Of a stretch of 64,000 bases of DNA, positions 5,910-14,883 are shown in pieces. The position numbers and the translations under genes were made by a program. Source of the stretch: CAVWNR01 sp963756525 (GTDB taxonomy: Bacteria > Actinomycetota > Actinomycetes > Mycobacteriales > Jatrophihabitantaceae); NCBI GenBank assembly GCA_963756525.1, contig CAVWNR010000009.1:930001-994000 (forward strand), in the 5' to 3' direction. The notes under the pieces are model-generated. The model was not told where the DNA came from. It made no database searches and saw only the letters and a list, made by a program, of their open reading frames with translations. Position 1 is the stretch's first letter, and each line of letters opens with the position of its first letter.

Positions 5910-8900
5910 GTGACGGTGTCGATCCGGCGGATGAAGCTCGGGGAGGGGTTCCGCTACCTCCTCGAGACGGTCGCGCGCGGCGACGGCGCGGTGGCGGCGT
6001 CCACCCCGTTGACCCGTTACTACGCGGAGTCGGGAACCCCGCCCGGGTACTTCGCCGGCGCTGGGCTGGCCGGCGTGGACGGCGGCCGCGGCGTGGCCGA
6101 GGGCGGCGTGTGCAGCGAGGCGATGTTGTTCAACATGCTCGGCCAGTGCGCCGACCCGGTCACCGGCGCGCCGCTCGGGCGACCCGCTCGTCCGGGGTCG
6201 GTCGCCGGGTTTGATCTGACGTTCTCGGTGCCGAAGTCCATCTCGGCCGCGTGGGCGGTCGCCGACCGGGCCACCCAGGCGGTGATCTACGAGGCGCACC
6301 GGGAGGCGATCCGGCGCACAATCGCGTACGCGGAGCGGCAGGTGTTCTTCTCCCGCTCCGGCGCCGCCGGCATCGTCCAGGAGGAGGTCCGCGGGGTGCT
6401 CGCGGCGTGCTTCGACCATTGGGATTCCCGCGCCGGCGACCCGCAGCTGCACACCCACGTCGTGGTGCAAAACCGCGCCCGGTCTCTCTCGGACGGGAAG
6501 TGGCGCACCCTAGATTCGCGGGCGCTGTACCGGCAGGTGGTGACGCTGTCCGAGCTGCACCAAGGGGTGCTGCAGGACCTGCTCACCGCGCGCCTCGGCT
6601 GGGCCTGGGATCCCCGCCGCCGCCGGCACAGCCCGGCCCCGAAGTGGGAAGCCGTCGGCGTCAGCGACGCGCTGATCGCCGAGTTCTCCCAACGCGCCCG
6701 AGAGATCGACCGCAAGAAGGACGAGGCGATCGCGGCGTTCATCGCCGCGCACGGCCGAGCACCGACCGCGGTGGAGGTTGTCCGGCTGCGGCAGGTCGTC
6801 ACCCTGCAGACCCGCAAACCCAAGGAGTACCGCTCCCTCGCCGAGCAGACCGCGTCCTGGCGCGAGCGGGCCCGCCGCTACCTCGGCCCCGACTCGGTCG
6901 CCTGGGTGGCCACGCTGCGCGAGCGCAACGACCTTCCCCTGCTGCGCGCCGGCGACCTGCAACCGGCGATGCTCGCCGACCTGGCCCGCTCCGTCACCGA
7001 GGCGGTCACCGAACGGCGCACCACGTTCAGCCGCGCAAACCTGCTCGCCGAAATCCACCGGCAACTGCACGGGGTCCGCTTCGCCACCCCCGACGATCGG
7101 ATCACGGTCGCCGAGCACACCGCCGACCTGGCCATCAACGGCGAGACCGTGCGGCTCACCGCCCCGCAGCTGCACCACGTCCCCGAGCGGTTCCGACGAC
7201 CAGACGGCACCTCCAAGTTCCGTGGCATCGACGCCGGCCTCTTCACCACCCCGCAGCTCCTGGACGCCGAAGCCCGCCTGCTCGACGCCGGCCGGGCCAC
7301 CGACGGGCCGCGGCTCGACCCGGCCGTACTCGCCGCCGTGACCGACGCGAACCTGCCCGGCGGCGACCACGCCTTGACCACCGACCAGGCGGTGGTGGCG
7401 GAGCAGATCGCCACCTCGGGCCGGGTCCTCGACGTCCTGGTGGGCCCGGCCGGGACGGGCAAGAGCACCTCGCTGGCCGGGCTGCGCGCCGCCTGGGAAC
7501 GCGCCCACGGCCCCGGCTCGGTGATCGGCCTCGCCCCGTCCGCCGCGGCCGCCGAGGTCCTCGCCCGCGAGCTGGGCATCGGCTGCGAGAACACCGCCAA
7601 ATGGCTCGCCGAACACCGCCGCCGCGCTGACCGCAACGCGTGGATCACCGCGCTGCGCCGCCGGCTGGCACAGCTCGACGGCGCCGGACCGGCCACCCCG
7701 GCCCGCACCGCCGCCCGTCACATCCTGCGCCGCCGGTTGCACAGCGCGCTCGCCGAAGACCGGGACGGGCAGTTCCACACGGGGCAGCTGGTCATCATCG
7801 ACGAGGCCTCCCTGGCCGGCACGCTTACCCTCGACGAGCTCGTTTCCGCCGCGCGCCATGCGGGGGCGAAGGTGTTGATCGCCGGCGACTGGGCCCAGCT
7901 GTCCGCCATCGACGCCGGCGGCGCGTTCGGGCTGCTCGCCCGCGACCGCGACCACGTCCCCGAACTCGCCGAAGTCCGCCGGTTCACCCACCGCTGGGAG
8001 AAGCGCGCCTCCCTGCACCTTCGCATCGGCGACACCCGCGCTATCGATGCCTACCGCAGCCACGACCGCATCGACGCCGGCGACCGCGACACCGTCCTCG
8101 ACGCGCTCTACGCCGCCTGGAAACACGACAGCAACACCGGCCTGGTGTCGCTGATGATCGCCGCCGACCGGGACACCGTCACCGAGCTCAACCGCCGCGC
8201 CCGCGCCGACCGCATCACCGCCGGCCAGGTCACCGAAGCCGGCGTCCCCATCGCCGGCGACCAGCTCGCCGGCGTGGGCGACCGGGTCATCACCCGGCTC
8301 AACGACCGCACCCTTGCCATCGGCCGCCGCTGGGTGAAAAACGGCGACCAGTGGCTCGTCGCCGTCGCCCACCGCGATGGCCGGCTCACCGTGCGCCGCA
8401 CCCACGGCGGGGGCACGCTGACCCTGCCCGCCGACTACGTCCGCAAGCATGTCGAGCTCGGCTACGCGACCACCGCGCACCGCGCCCAAGGACGCACCGT
8501 CGACACCGCGCACAGCCTGGTCACCGCGTCGACCACGCGCGAGGTGCTCTACGTCGCCGCGACCCGCGGCCGCGACATGAACCGGCTCTACGTGGACACC
8601 AGCCACGACCCCGACCACGACACCAGCCACGGCCCGCTCCCCACCATCTCGGCGGAGGAGATCCTCGCCCGGGTGCTGGCCAACACCGGCGCCGACCAGT
8701 CCGCGCACGCCGTGCTACGCCGCGAGCAGGACGCCGCCGAATCCATCGCCGTGCTGGCCCGCGAATACGCCACCCTCGCCCGGCACGCCCAAACCGAACG
8801 CTGGACCGCCGTGCTCACCCACGCCGGGCTCACCGCCGAACAGCTCGCGCAGGTCACCGACTCCGACGCCCACGGGCCGCTGCTCGCAGCGCTACGCACC

Positions 8901-9473
8901 GCCGAAACCCGCGGCCTGAACGTCGAGGCCGCCCTCCCGACACTCGTCCAATCCCGACCGCTGCACGATGCCGACGACCTCGCCGCCGTGCTCCACGACC
9001 GGGTCACCCGATGGGCCAGCACGACGGCCACCCGTCCCGCGCGAGACCGCAGCATCGTCGGGCTCCTCGCCCGCGCCGACCACGTCACCGACCCCGACCT
9101 CGACCGGGCCCTCACCGACCGCGCCCAGGCCATAGAACGCCGCGCGCTGCACCTCGTCGCCGACGCGCTGCACCGCCACGAACGCTGGATCACCGCGCTT
9201 GGCGAACCGCCCACCGGCCGGGCGCAGCTCACCGCCTGGGTCCGCGCGGCCTGCACCGTGGCCGCCTACCGCGAAGTCCACGACATCCACGGTCCCGTCC
9301 CCGTCGCCATCCCGCAGCACGTGTCGTCGACCGTCACCGCCGACGCCCGCGCCGCGGACGCCGCCTGGCAGCGCGCCCGCAGACTCGCCGAGCAGGCAAA
9401 GTGTCAGACCGCCGCGGCACCATCATCCACAACTCACCTCGCACCGCAGGCCGAGAGGGGAATCGAACAGTGA
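5910..9473 (+). CDS. MobF-family conjugative relaxase-helicase (TraA/TrwC-like)
   Basis: An approximately 1187-residue protein that would nick the transferred strand at oriT, stay bound through a tyrosine, and unwind DNA. The relaxase domain (about residues 1-300) has the active Tyr pair in LTRYYAESG (37-38) and the metal-binding His motif ending LHTHVVV (about 178-184). The SF1B helicase domain has Walker A GPAGTGKST (about 512), Walker B VIIDEAS (about 628), the YATTAHRAQG motif (about 853) and VAATRGRD. The start is taken as GTG 5910 (VTVSIRRMKLGEGFRYL) because that is where family similarity begins; no strong ribosome site decides it, and the frame is open far upstream through the repeat. 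No coupling protein gene is in the window. Confidence 0.93.
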   Translation: MTVSIRRMKLGEGFRYLLETVARGDGAVAASTPLTRYYAESGTPPGYFAGAGLAGVDGGRGVAEGGVCSEAMLFNMLGQCADPVTGAPLGRPARPGSVAGFDLTFSVPKSISAAWAVADRATQAVIYEAHREAIRRTIAYAERQVFFSRSGAAGIVQEEVRGVLAACFDHWDSRAGDPQLHTHVVVQNRARSLSDGKWRTLDSRALYRQVVTLSELHQGVLQDLLTARLGWAWDPRRRRHSPAPKWEAVGVSDALIAEFSQRAREIDRKKDEAIAAFIAAHGRAPTAVEVVRLRQVVTLQTRKPKEYRSLAEQTASWRERARRYLGPDSVAWVATLRERNDLPLLRAGDLQPAMLADLARSVTEAVTERRTTFSRANLLAEIHRQLHGVRFATPDDRITVAEHTADLAINGETVRLTAPQLHHVPERFRRPDGTSKFRGIDAGLFTTPQLLDAEARLLDAGRATDGPRLDPAVLAAVTDANLPGGDHALTTDQAVVAEQIATSGRVLDVLVGPAGTGKSTSLAGLRAAWERAHGPGSVIGLAPSAAAAEVLARELGIGCENTAKWLAEHRRRADRNAWITALRRRLAQLDGAGPATPARTAARHILRRRLHSALAEDRDGQFHTGQLVIIDEASLAGTLTLDELVSAARHAGAKVLIAGDWAQLSAIDAGGAFGLLARDRDHVPELAEVRRFTHRWEKRASLHLRIGDTRAIDAYRSHDRIDAGDRDTVLDALYAAWKHDSNTGLVSLMIAADRDTVTELNRRARADRITAGQVTEAGVPIAGDQLAGVGDRVITRLNDRTLAIGRRWVKNGDQWLVAVAHRDGRLTVRRTHGGGTLTLPADYVRKHVELGYATTAHRAQGRTVDTAHSLVTASTTREVLYVAATRGRDMNRLYVDTSHDPDHDTSHGPLPTISAEEILARVLANTGADQSAHAVLRREQDAAESIAVLAREYATLARHAQTERWTAVLTHAGLTAEQLAQVTDSDAHGPLLAALRTAETRGLNVEAALPTLVQSRPLHDADDLAAVLHDRVTRWASTTATRPARDRSIVGLLARADHVTDPDLDRALTDRAQAIERRALHLVADALHRHERWITALGEPPTGRAQLTAWVRAACTVAAYREVHDIHGPVPVAIPQHVSSTVTADARAADAAWQRARRLAEQAKCQTAAAPSSTTHLAPQAERGIEQ

Positions 9474-10123
9474 CCCGCAAACGCAAGGCGCTCAAGGCCC
9501 GCGACGCTTGGGAGACCGACACCCGCGCCCTCGCCTGGCAGTACGCCCGCAACCTCGCCGTCGCCATCGCCGACGGCACCGCCCACGACCCGGCCGCCTA
9601 CGACCTCGGCATCGTCCTCCAGCTTGGCGAGCAGATATGGCACCGCTGCCCAGCCGCCTACTCCTGGCGCACCTCGACCAGCTGGACCGAACAACGCATC
9701 GCCCCCGGCGGGCACCGTGCCACCGCCCGCGAAGTCACCATCCCCCGGACCTGCACCATGCCGCACGCCGACTGGCTGATCACCAACCACCGCCTCGCCA
9801 CCCGCTGCGTCGACGGAGACGTCATCTCCATCTACTGGACCGCCATCACCGGCCTCACCGTCGACCTCGCCGACGAAACCGTCACCCTCGACGGCACCGG
9901 CAGCTACCACGGCCAATTCCACGGACCGGCCATCGCCCCGATCGCCGTCGCCGCCGTCGCCGCCTGCCATGGCATCAAAGCGCTCCTCGACCACCCAGCG
10001 CTTGCACCGCTACACACCCGGGCCACCGCCTTCGCAACGCCGCGCCGGCAGCTCGTCCAGTCAGAATGGGCGGAACACGAGTCTTCGCAGTCGCCGCAAG
10101 ACCACGGCAGCACCAACCGATGA
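9470..10123 (+). CDS. Hypothetical protein, translationally coupled to the relaxase
   Basis: A 217-residue protein whose GTG start at 9470 overlaps the relaxase stop (GTGA) and is preceded by GAGGGG. The N-terminal third is helical and basic; the middle has alternating strand-like segments (DWLITNHRLATR, GDVISIYWTAITGLTVDL, ETVTLDGTGSYHG) that look like a PH-like or small beta-barrel fold. It ends in a helix with AIAPIAVAAVAACHG. Similar genes accompany relaxases in actinobacterial mobile elements as I recall them, but I know no function. Confidence 0.75.
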   Translation: MTRKRKALKARDAWETDTRALAWQYARNLAVAIADGTAHDPAAYDLGIVLQLGEQIWHRCPAAYSWRTSTSWTEQRIAPGGHRATAREVTIPRTCTMPHADWLITNHRLATRCVDGDVISIYWTAITGLTVDLADETVTLDGTGSYHGQFHGPAIAPIAVAAVAACHGIKALLDHPALAPLHTRATAFATPRRQLVQSEWAEHESSQSPQDHGSTNR

Positions 10124-10206
10124 CCACCGTCCCCTCGGTTGGACGGCACGGCGATGCTGCCCCGTCCGCCTATATCCATGAGAGACGATGTGGACTTGCG
10201 GCAGCT

Positions 10207-10730
10207 CTACTGCACCAGCGTCTGCCAGCTGTCGGTGATCGTCGAGATCGTCGTCTTCGACACCTGCGCGCCATACACCTCGCAAAGATGCGCGGAGATC
10301 TCCCCGGTGGTCAGCCCCTTCGCCGACAGCGAGATCACCAGATCCTCGACCCCGGTCAACCGCCGCTGATGCTTTCCAACGAGCTTCGGCTCGAAGGTGC
10401 CATCCCGGTCCCGGGGCACCGCGATCTCCATCGACCCGACCTCGGTGAGCACCGTCTTGCCCCGTCTCCCGTTGCGGGAGTTCTCCCCGTTCCTCCCGGC
10501 CGGATCATGCTTCGAATAGCCCAAATGGTCGTCGAGCTCACCCTCCAGCGCGGACTCGATCACCGTCTTGGTCAACCGGGTCAACAGCCCGCCCTCCCCG
10601 GTGAGCTGCAGCCCTTCCGCGCGGGCCCGATCCGCCAGCTGCCGGATCAGCTGCTCATCGACGGCATCGAGACGTCCTCACCCGCCGGCGCCTCCACGTC
10701 GGCCTCTACAGCCATGGTCACTTCACTCAC
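10207..10730 (-). pseudogene. IS256-family transposase, N-terminal fragment with frameshift
   Basis: The GTG at 10730 has an AGGAGG site 7 bases upstream. The frame breaks near 10675 and resumes in another frame with the characteristic LTGEGGLLTRLTKTVIESAL, GELDDHLGYSKHDPAGRNG, SRNGRRGKTVLTEVG and LTTGEISAHL motifs of Mutator-type transposases. It ends after TTISTITD, before the DDE domain. About 170 of some 400 residues remain. It cannot be active. Confidence 0.85.
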
Positions 10731-10779
10731 AGGTGTGCCTCCTACGGCTCAGGAGTTACACCATCCTCCTTACAGTCCC
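10207..10779 (-). mobile_element. Truncated IS256-family (Mutator) insertion sequence
   Basis: One end of an IS256-like element. The right terminus appears to be the GGGACTGTAAGGAGG sequence read on the minus strand from 10779. It is followed by a strong ribosome site and the transposase start. The other end, including the catalytic domain, is missing; homology stops near 10207. Immediately right of 10779 begins the decayed sialidase copy, so the element probably inserted there before being deleted. Confidence 0.75.
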
Positions 10780-10781
10780 GC

Positions 10782-10913
10782 GCCAGCGGTGATCAGCTTC
10801 TGCACCGCTGGCCAGGTCGCCCAATTGTCGCAGGCCACAGCCGCAGGGCGAGGTGGTGGCGGGCGAGCTAGTCAGCGTCGATGGCCTCGAGCAGCCACGT
10901 GGTGCGCGCGCCG
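10782..10913 (-). pseudogene. Decayed duplicate of the sialidase gene 3' region
   Basis: This stretch aligns with 12283-12411, inside the intact sialidase gene, in the same orientation, with only around ten to a dozen substitutions. Two extra dinucleotides (CT near 10808 and CC near 10835) break the reading frame. Shared blocks include AGCTTCTGCACCG, GGCCTCGAGCAGCCACGT and GCGCGCGCC. It is bordered exactly by the IS256 end. Only about 43 codons are left. Confidence 0.85.
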
Positions 10914-11202
10914 TCAAATCATGCGCCAAGGACGCTTGCGCTCCCACGCCACCGTCGACGGCTACGTCCGCCTCTCCAACCTCCTCGACTACAACGCCGT
11001 CACCAAACTCGGCCTCTGAGGCGCGGATCCTGCCGCCGACGACTCCCCGAATAGTGGGCGAAAGGGCGCTGGCTGTCGGGTCGGCGCCCCGGCTGAGGGG
11101 CACATCCACAGGCTGGTGATCAGCAGATCGGAAACTGGCACCATCGCCATCGCGCAGCGGCACGTCCGTGTTGTTTCCCGGCGCGTGGTGGTTGCGCGCG
11201 AC
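10914..11202. other. Intergenic debris between the mobile region and the sialic acid operon
   Basis: No complete gene is seen here. On the plus strand a short frame ends at 11019 with RLRSHATVDGYVRLSNLLDY-like sequence, which reads like the C-terminal tail of a lost protein but I cannot place it. The rest has no recognisable feature. It probably marks a junction formed during loss of a second sialidase copy. Confidence 0.5.
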
Positions 11203-12144
11203 TCAATCCGGGGCGCGGCCGCGGTTGAGCAGCTCGCGCAGATCGACGGCCGCTTGCCGCGCCGCTCGCTCGGCGACAGTCGACAGGCCGCCGAGCGAGA
11301 AGTAGCCGTGATTGAGCGAAGGCCAGTTTCGGTGGATTACCTCGACGCCGGCCGCGTGCAACGCAACCGCGTACGCCTGCCCCTCGTCGCGCAGTACGTC
11401 GTACCCGGCGGTGTGGACGACTGCCGGCGCGACGCCGTCCAGGTTGGCGATGATCGGTGAGGCGCGCCAATCGTCGCACGCGGGTCGGTAGAGAGCGACG
11501 AATTCGGCCATGCCGGTCAGCGTCAACCCGTAGCCTTCGGCGTTCGCCGCACGCGACGGGTATCGGGCGTTCGTCGCGGGGTTGGCGTACCCACCGCGTG
11601 CGTCGATCACCGGCACGATCAGCAACTGCGCCGCTAGGAAGACTTCTTGGTCGCGGCAGGCGATCGCCACCGAGGCCGCGAGTTGGCCGCCGGCGCTGTC
11701 GCCGGCGACGACGAGCACTCCGCCCGCTGCCGCACTCGCGCGCGTCACGGCGAGGCAGTCGTCGAACGCTGCCGGGAACGGGTTTTCGGGGGCGAGCCTG
11801 TAGTCGACCGATATCACCGTGGCCGGCAGCTCCAGGCACAACCGACGGACGTGCTGCAGATGCGTGTCGAGGTCACCGGCGATCCATCCACCGCCGTGGA
11901 AGTAGACGACGGTGGCCGCCGGCTCGGTGGCGGGTCGGAGGATGCGCACTGGGACGGCAACCGGGCCGGGCAACCGGGTGTCGACCTCTGCCGCCGGCAG
12001 TTGCGTGTCAGCGAGCAGTGCCTGGGCTTTCGCGTTGACTGCCCGCGAGTGCGCACGCTGGCCAGCCAGGCTGGTGTCGGCGACCGTGGTGTCGGCGGCG
12101 CGTTTCCGGAGCCATTCGGCGATGGCCGGGTCGAACGGCGGCAT
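11203..12144 (-). CDS. Alpha/beta hydrolase, hormone-sensitive-lipase family esterase
   Basis: A 313-residue esterase of the HSL/arylacetamide deacetylase type. It has the oxyanion-hole motif HGGGW (about residue 84), nucleophile Ser in GDSAGG (about 148), an Asp in the segment after HTAGYDVLRDE and the catalytic His in NHGYFS (near 290). No signal peptide is visible, so it should be cytoplasmic. Its ATG overlaps the sialidase stop as TGATG, making it the last gene of the sialic acid operon. That position suggests removal of O-acetyl groups from sialic acids, but the family is promiscuous and this is inference. Confidence 0.85.
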   Translation of the reverse strand: MPPFDPAIAEWLRKRAADTTVADTSLAGQRAHSRAVNAKAQALLADTQLPAAEVDTRLPGPVAVPVRILRPATEPAATVVYFHGGGWIAGDLDTHLQHVRRLCLELPATVISVDYRLAPENPFPAAFDDCLAVTRASAAAGGVLVVAGDSAGGQLAASVAIACRDQEVFLAAQLLIVPVIDARGGYANPATNARYPSRAANAEGYGLTLTGMAEFVALYRPACDDWRASPIIANLDGVAPAVVHTAGYDVLRDEGQAYAVALHAAGVEVIHRNWPSLNHGYFSLGGLSTVAERAARQAAVDLRELLNRGRAPD

Positions 12145-13319
12145 CAGCCGCAGCGCGCTCCGAGGTCGTTCAGGTCTACCGTCTCGAAGATCATCTGTTC
12201 GGTGTAGGACTGGACGCCGCCCTCATAGAACAGGCCGACCCGGTCTTTGCCGATCATCGCAGCGGCGACGTACCCGGACGGGCCGGCGGTGATGAGCTTC
12301 TGCACCGGCCAGGTCGCCCCGTTGTCGCAGGACAGCCGCAGAGTGAGGTGGTCGCGGGCGAGCTGGTCAGCGTCGTTGGCCTCGAGCAGCCACGTGCTGC
12401 GCGCGCCATGCACCGCCGGGTTGACCCGGATCTCGTCGCCGTTGACGTGCGGGTCGGGCAGCCACGGGTCGGCGACGGCGGGGCCGAAGGTCTGCGCGCC
12501 GTCGTGTGAGACCGAGATGAACCGGTAGCCGCCGACGTCAGGCCGGCTGTTCTGCACGATGGTGCCGTCGGCGAGCTCGACCGCCTTGCTCTCGTCGGTG
12601 TTCCCAGAGAGGAGCTGCCCGGCGTGCCAGGTCGCGCCGTGGTCGTCGGAATAGATGTCGCCGGAGTGGATGACCCGGTTGGCGTCGAGCACCACGATGG
12701 GCTGGATGAGCCGGCCGGTGCTGGTCTGGATGCCGTGCCCGGAGGCGGCGAAGTAGCCGCGCCAGGCGGGGTCTTTGACCTGCGGGTTGAGGTCGGTGGG
12801 CCCGCTCCAGGTCAGCCCGTCGTCGTCGCTGTGCCGGACTTGCACGTGCAGGGTGTACGGGTCGGTGGTGTTGTTGCTGCCCGGCTGGGAGGTGCCGAAG
12901 CCGACGTTGCCGGCGCTGTAGGTACAGAACAGGAAGATCCGGCGCGTGTGCCGGTCGACGACCATGCTGGAGTCGCCGCAGCCTTGCGGGGCGGGATAAT
13001 CGACGATGTCGGCCGGTGCGCTCCAGGTGCGGCCGCCGTTGGTGCTACGCACTAGCAGGGTGTCGATGTTGTTGGGTAGGTCGCTGTCGGAGCCGTTGCG
13101 CCGGTCGTAGGCGAGCAGGATGGTGCCGCGGGTGGTGACAGCGATGTCCGGGATACGGTAGCTGATCGCGGGCGGGGTGCTGGTGGCGATCACGGTCGTG
13201 GTGGTGCCGCCGCGGTGCGTTGCGTCGGCCGATCCGGATGGGGCGGTGAGCAGCGCGGCGGCGGTCGCGGCGGCGGTGAGCAGCGCGGCGACACCGAGGT
13301 GTCTGCGGGTCAGTGGCAT
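12144..13319 (-). CDS. nanH: Secreted exo-alpha-sialidase (neuraminidase, GH33)
   Basis: A 391-residue six-bladed propeller sialidase that would release sialic acid from glycans outside the cell. An N-terminal signal peptide (about residues 1-32) follows RRH. The RIP motif appears in SYRIPDIAV. Five Asp-box repeats are visible: STNGGRTW, SDDDGLTW, SDDHGATW, SHDGAQTF and SCDNGATW. The Tyr/Glu pair near the C-terminus is in GLFYEGG. The length suits a single catalytic domain without carbohydrate-binding modules. ATG at 13319 has a GAGGAGG site and overlaps the nanE end by 10 bases. Whether it is hydrolytic or intramolecular trans-sialidase (making 2,7-anhydro-Neu5Ac) cannot be read from the motifs. 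Confidence 0.92.
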   Translation of the reverse strand: MPLTRRHLGVAALLTAAATAAALLTAPSGSADATHRGGTTTTVIATSTPPAISYRIPDIAVTTRGTILLAYDRRNGSDSDLPNNIDTLLVRSTNGGRTWSAPADIVDYPAPQGCGDSSMVVDRHTRRIFLFCTYSAGNVGFGTSQPGSNNTTDPYTLHVQVRHSDDDGLTWSGPTDLNPQVKDPAWRGYFAASGHGIQTSTGRLIQPIVVLDANRVIHSGDIYSDDHGATWHAGQLLSGNTDESKAVELADGTIVQNSRPDVGGYRFISVSHDGAQTFGPAVADPWLPDPHVNGDEIRVNPAVHGARSTWLLEANDADQLARDHLTLRLSCDNGATWPVQKLITAGPSGYVAAAMIGKDRVGLFYEGGVQSYTEQMIFETVDLNDLGARCG

Positions 13320-14038
13320 GGATCCTCCTCGGGGGATGGGTGGCCTGCCGCGGCGTGGATGCCGGCGGCGAAGGTGGCCGTGATCCAGGACGGGTCGGTG
13401 ATGGCGGTGCCGACGACCACGGTGTCGGCGCCGGCGGCAATGGCGTCCGCGGCGAGCGCCGGGGTGTGGATGCGCCCCTCGGCGATGAGGAGCGCGGTGG
13501 GCAGTTCGGCGCGCAGCGCGGCGACCAGTTTCAGGTCGGGCCCGTCGCGGTGCGGGCTGTCCGGCGTGTAGCCGGACAGCGTGGTTCCGATGACGTCCGC
13601 GCCAGCCTCCGCTGCGGCGACCCCGTCGGCGAGGGTCGCCACGTCGGCCATGAGCAGCGCGCCGGCGTCGTGAACGGCCCGGACGGTGACGGCGAAGGGA
13701 GCACCGTCCGGGCGGGGCCTGCGGGTGGCGTCGGCGGCGACGACCTGGGCGCCGGCGGCGGCGACGGCCAGCGCGGCCTGCAGGGTGGGCGTGATGTACA
13801 CGCAGTCGTTGCCGTCCTTGGTCAGCCCGATCACCGGCACGTCGACGGCGGCGGCGATCGCCGTCACGTCGGGGACTCCGCCGACGCCGCCGCAGCGGAT
13901 CGCGGCCGCTCCGCCGTCGACCGCGGCCCGCGCCATCCGCACGAGCGTTGGGGTGTCGCGCAGGGCGTGCTCCGCGCCGGCCTGGCAGGAGACGATGACT
14001 CGGCCGCGCACGGCGGCGGCGAACTCTTCGAGTGTCAT
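13310..14038 (-). CDS. nanE: N-acetylmannosamine-6-phosphate 2-epimerase
   Basis: A 242-residue TIM-barrel epimerase converting ManNAc-6-P to GlcNAc-6-P. Family motifs are in order: VIVSCQAG at the N-terminus, AAIRCGGV, the catalytic Lys in GLTKDG, YITPTL, AADATRRPRP, LMADVATLADG and VIGTTLSGYT, ending with DTVVVGTAITDP. The length is close to the usual 230. The start overlaps the nanK stop by four bases (ATGA), so the genes are translationally coupled. Confidence 0.93.
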   Translation of the reverse strand: MTLEEFAAAVRGRVIVSCQAGAEHALRDTPTLVRMARAAVDGGAAAIRCGGVGGVPDVTAIAAAVDVPVIGLTKDGNDCVYITPTLQAALAVAAAGAQVVAADATRRPRPDGAPFAVTVRAVHDAGALLMADVATLADGVAAAEAGADVIGTTLSGYTPDSPHRDGPDLKLVAALRAELPTALLIAEGRIHTPALAADAIAAGADTVVVGTAITDPSWITATFAAGIHAAAGHPSPEEDPCH

Positions 14039-14883
14039 CGTGCCGCCGCAGTAAAGGAATCCGCGGCCAGTAGCGCGGCGCCGATCAGGGGCGCGTCGGT
14101 CCCTAATGCGGCGGTTCGCACGGGCAGGTCGCGCAGCGGCGGCAGCACAGCTGCGTGCAGGGCGGCGGTGAGCGGGTCAACAAATGCCGGCCCGGCCTGG
14201 GCAACACCGCCGCCGACGACCACGGCGTCGACGTCGAGGGCGGTGACCAGCCCGGCCAGCGTCCGTCCGAGCACGGTCGCGGCATGGGACAGTGCGTCCG
14301 CGCGGTGCGCGGCGGCGATTGCGGTTCCCGAGCAGACCGCCTCGAGGTGGTCGCGCGCCCCGCAGCCGCAGCGGATCGGCCCACTCTCGCCGGCGAGCAA
14401 GTGGGCGATCTCACCCGCGGTGCCATGCGGCCCGCGCCGCAGCTGACCACCGCAAGTGAGCGATCCGCCGATGCCGGTGCCCACCGACGCGAACAGCACG
14501 GTGCCGAATCCCATTGCCGCCCCGGCACGAACTTCACTCAGCGCCATCAGCCGCACGTCGTTGTCGACCTCCACCGGCAGACCAGTGCGCGCCGACAGTT
14601 CTGCCCGCACCGGGGTGCCGGCCCAGCCGGGCAGCACATCGGTCGCCGACGCCACCGCCCCGGTCAGTGGGTCGATGACGCCGGGCGCGCCCACCCCGAT
14701 TGCCGTGACGTCCGTCCGGTCGCGCAGGCGGGCGACGAGCTTGGCCACCTCGGTAAGGACAGCGTGACCGCCGCCTCGCGGGGTGGCAACCCGTTCGGCG
14801 CGCAGCAGTCGGCCGTTCGCGTCAACGAGGCCTGCGGCGATCTTGGTGCCGCCGATGTCGACGCCGACGTAGCGTGCTGTCAC
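14035..14883 (-). CDS. nanK: N-acetylmannosamine kinase (ROK family)
   Basis: A 282-residue ROK kinase. The N-terminal phosphate-binding motif DIGGTKIAAG and the GTGIGGSL and GPHGTAGEIAHLL motifs are present. The zinc motif reads CGCGARDHLEAVCSG, with His where the third Cys is usual. DVDAVVVGGGVAQAG is the second sugar-kinase motif. Position between nanA and nanE with four-base overlaps to both argues strongly for ManNAc as substrate rather than glucose. Confidence 0.9.
   Translation of the reverse strand: MTARYVGVDIGGTKIAAGLVDANGRLLRAERVATPRGGGHAVLTEVAKLVARLRDRTDVTAIGVGAPGVIDPLTGAVASATDVLPGWAGTPVRAELSARTGLPVEVDNDVRLMALSEVRAGAAMGFGTVLFASVGTGIGGSLTCGGQLRRGPHGTAGEIAHLLAGESGPIRCGCGARDHLEAVCSGTAIAAAHRADALSHAATVLGRTLAGLVTALDVDAVVVGGGVAQAGPAFVDPLTAALHAAVLPPLRDLPVRTAALGTDAPLIGAALLAADSFTAAAR

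Noticed and set aside
5484..6470. Minus-strand frames through the tandem repeat that give GWSG/GLVG-type peptide repeats.
   Set aside because: The 19-base period forces every frame to cycle, so the peptide repeat is an automatic result of the DNA repeat; there is no ribosome site or domain.
6510..8708. A 732-codon frame on the minus strand opposite the relaxase gene.
   Set aside because: It is Gly/Val-rich antisense sequence typical of GC-rich coding DNA, with no motif, while the plus strand has full relaxase and helicase motifs.
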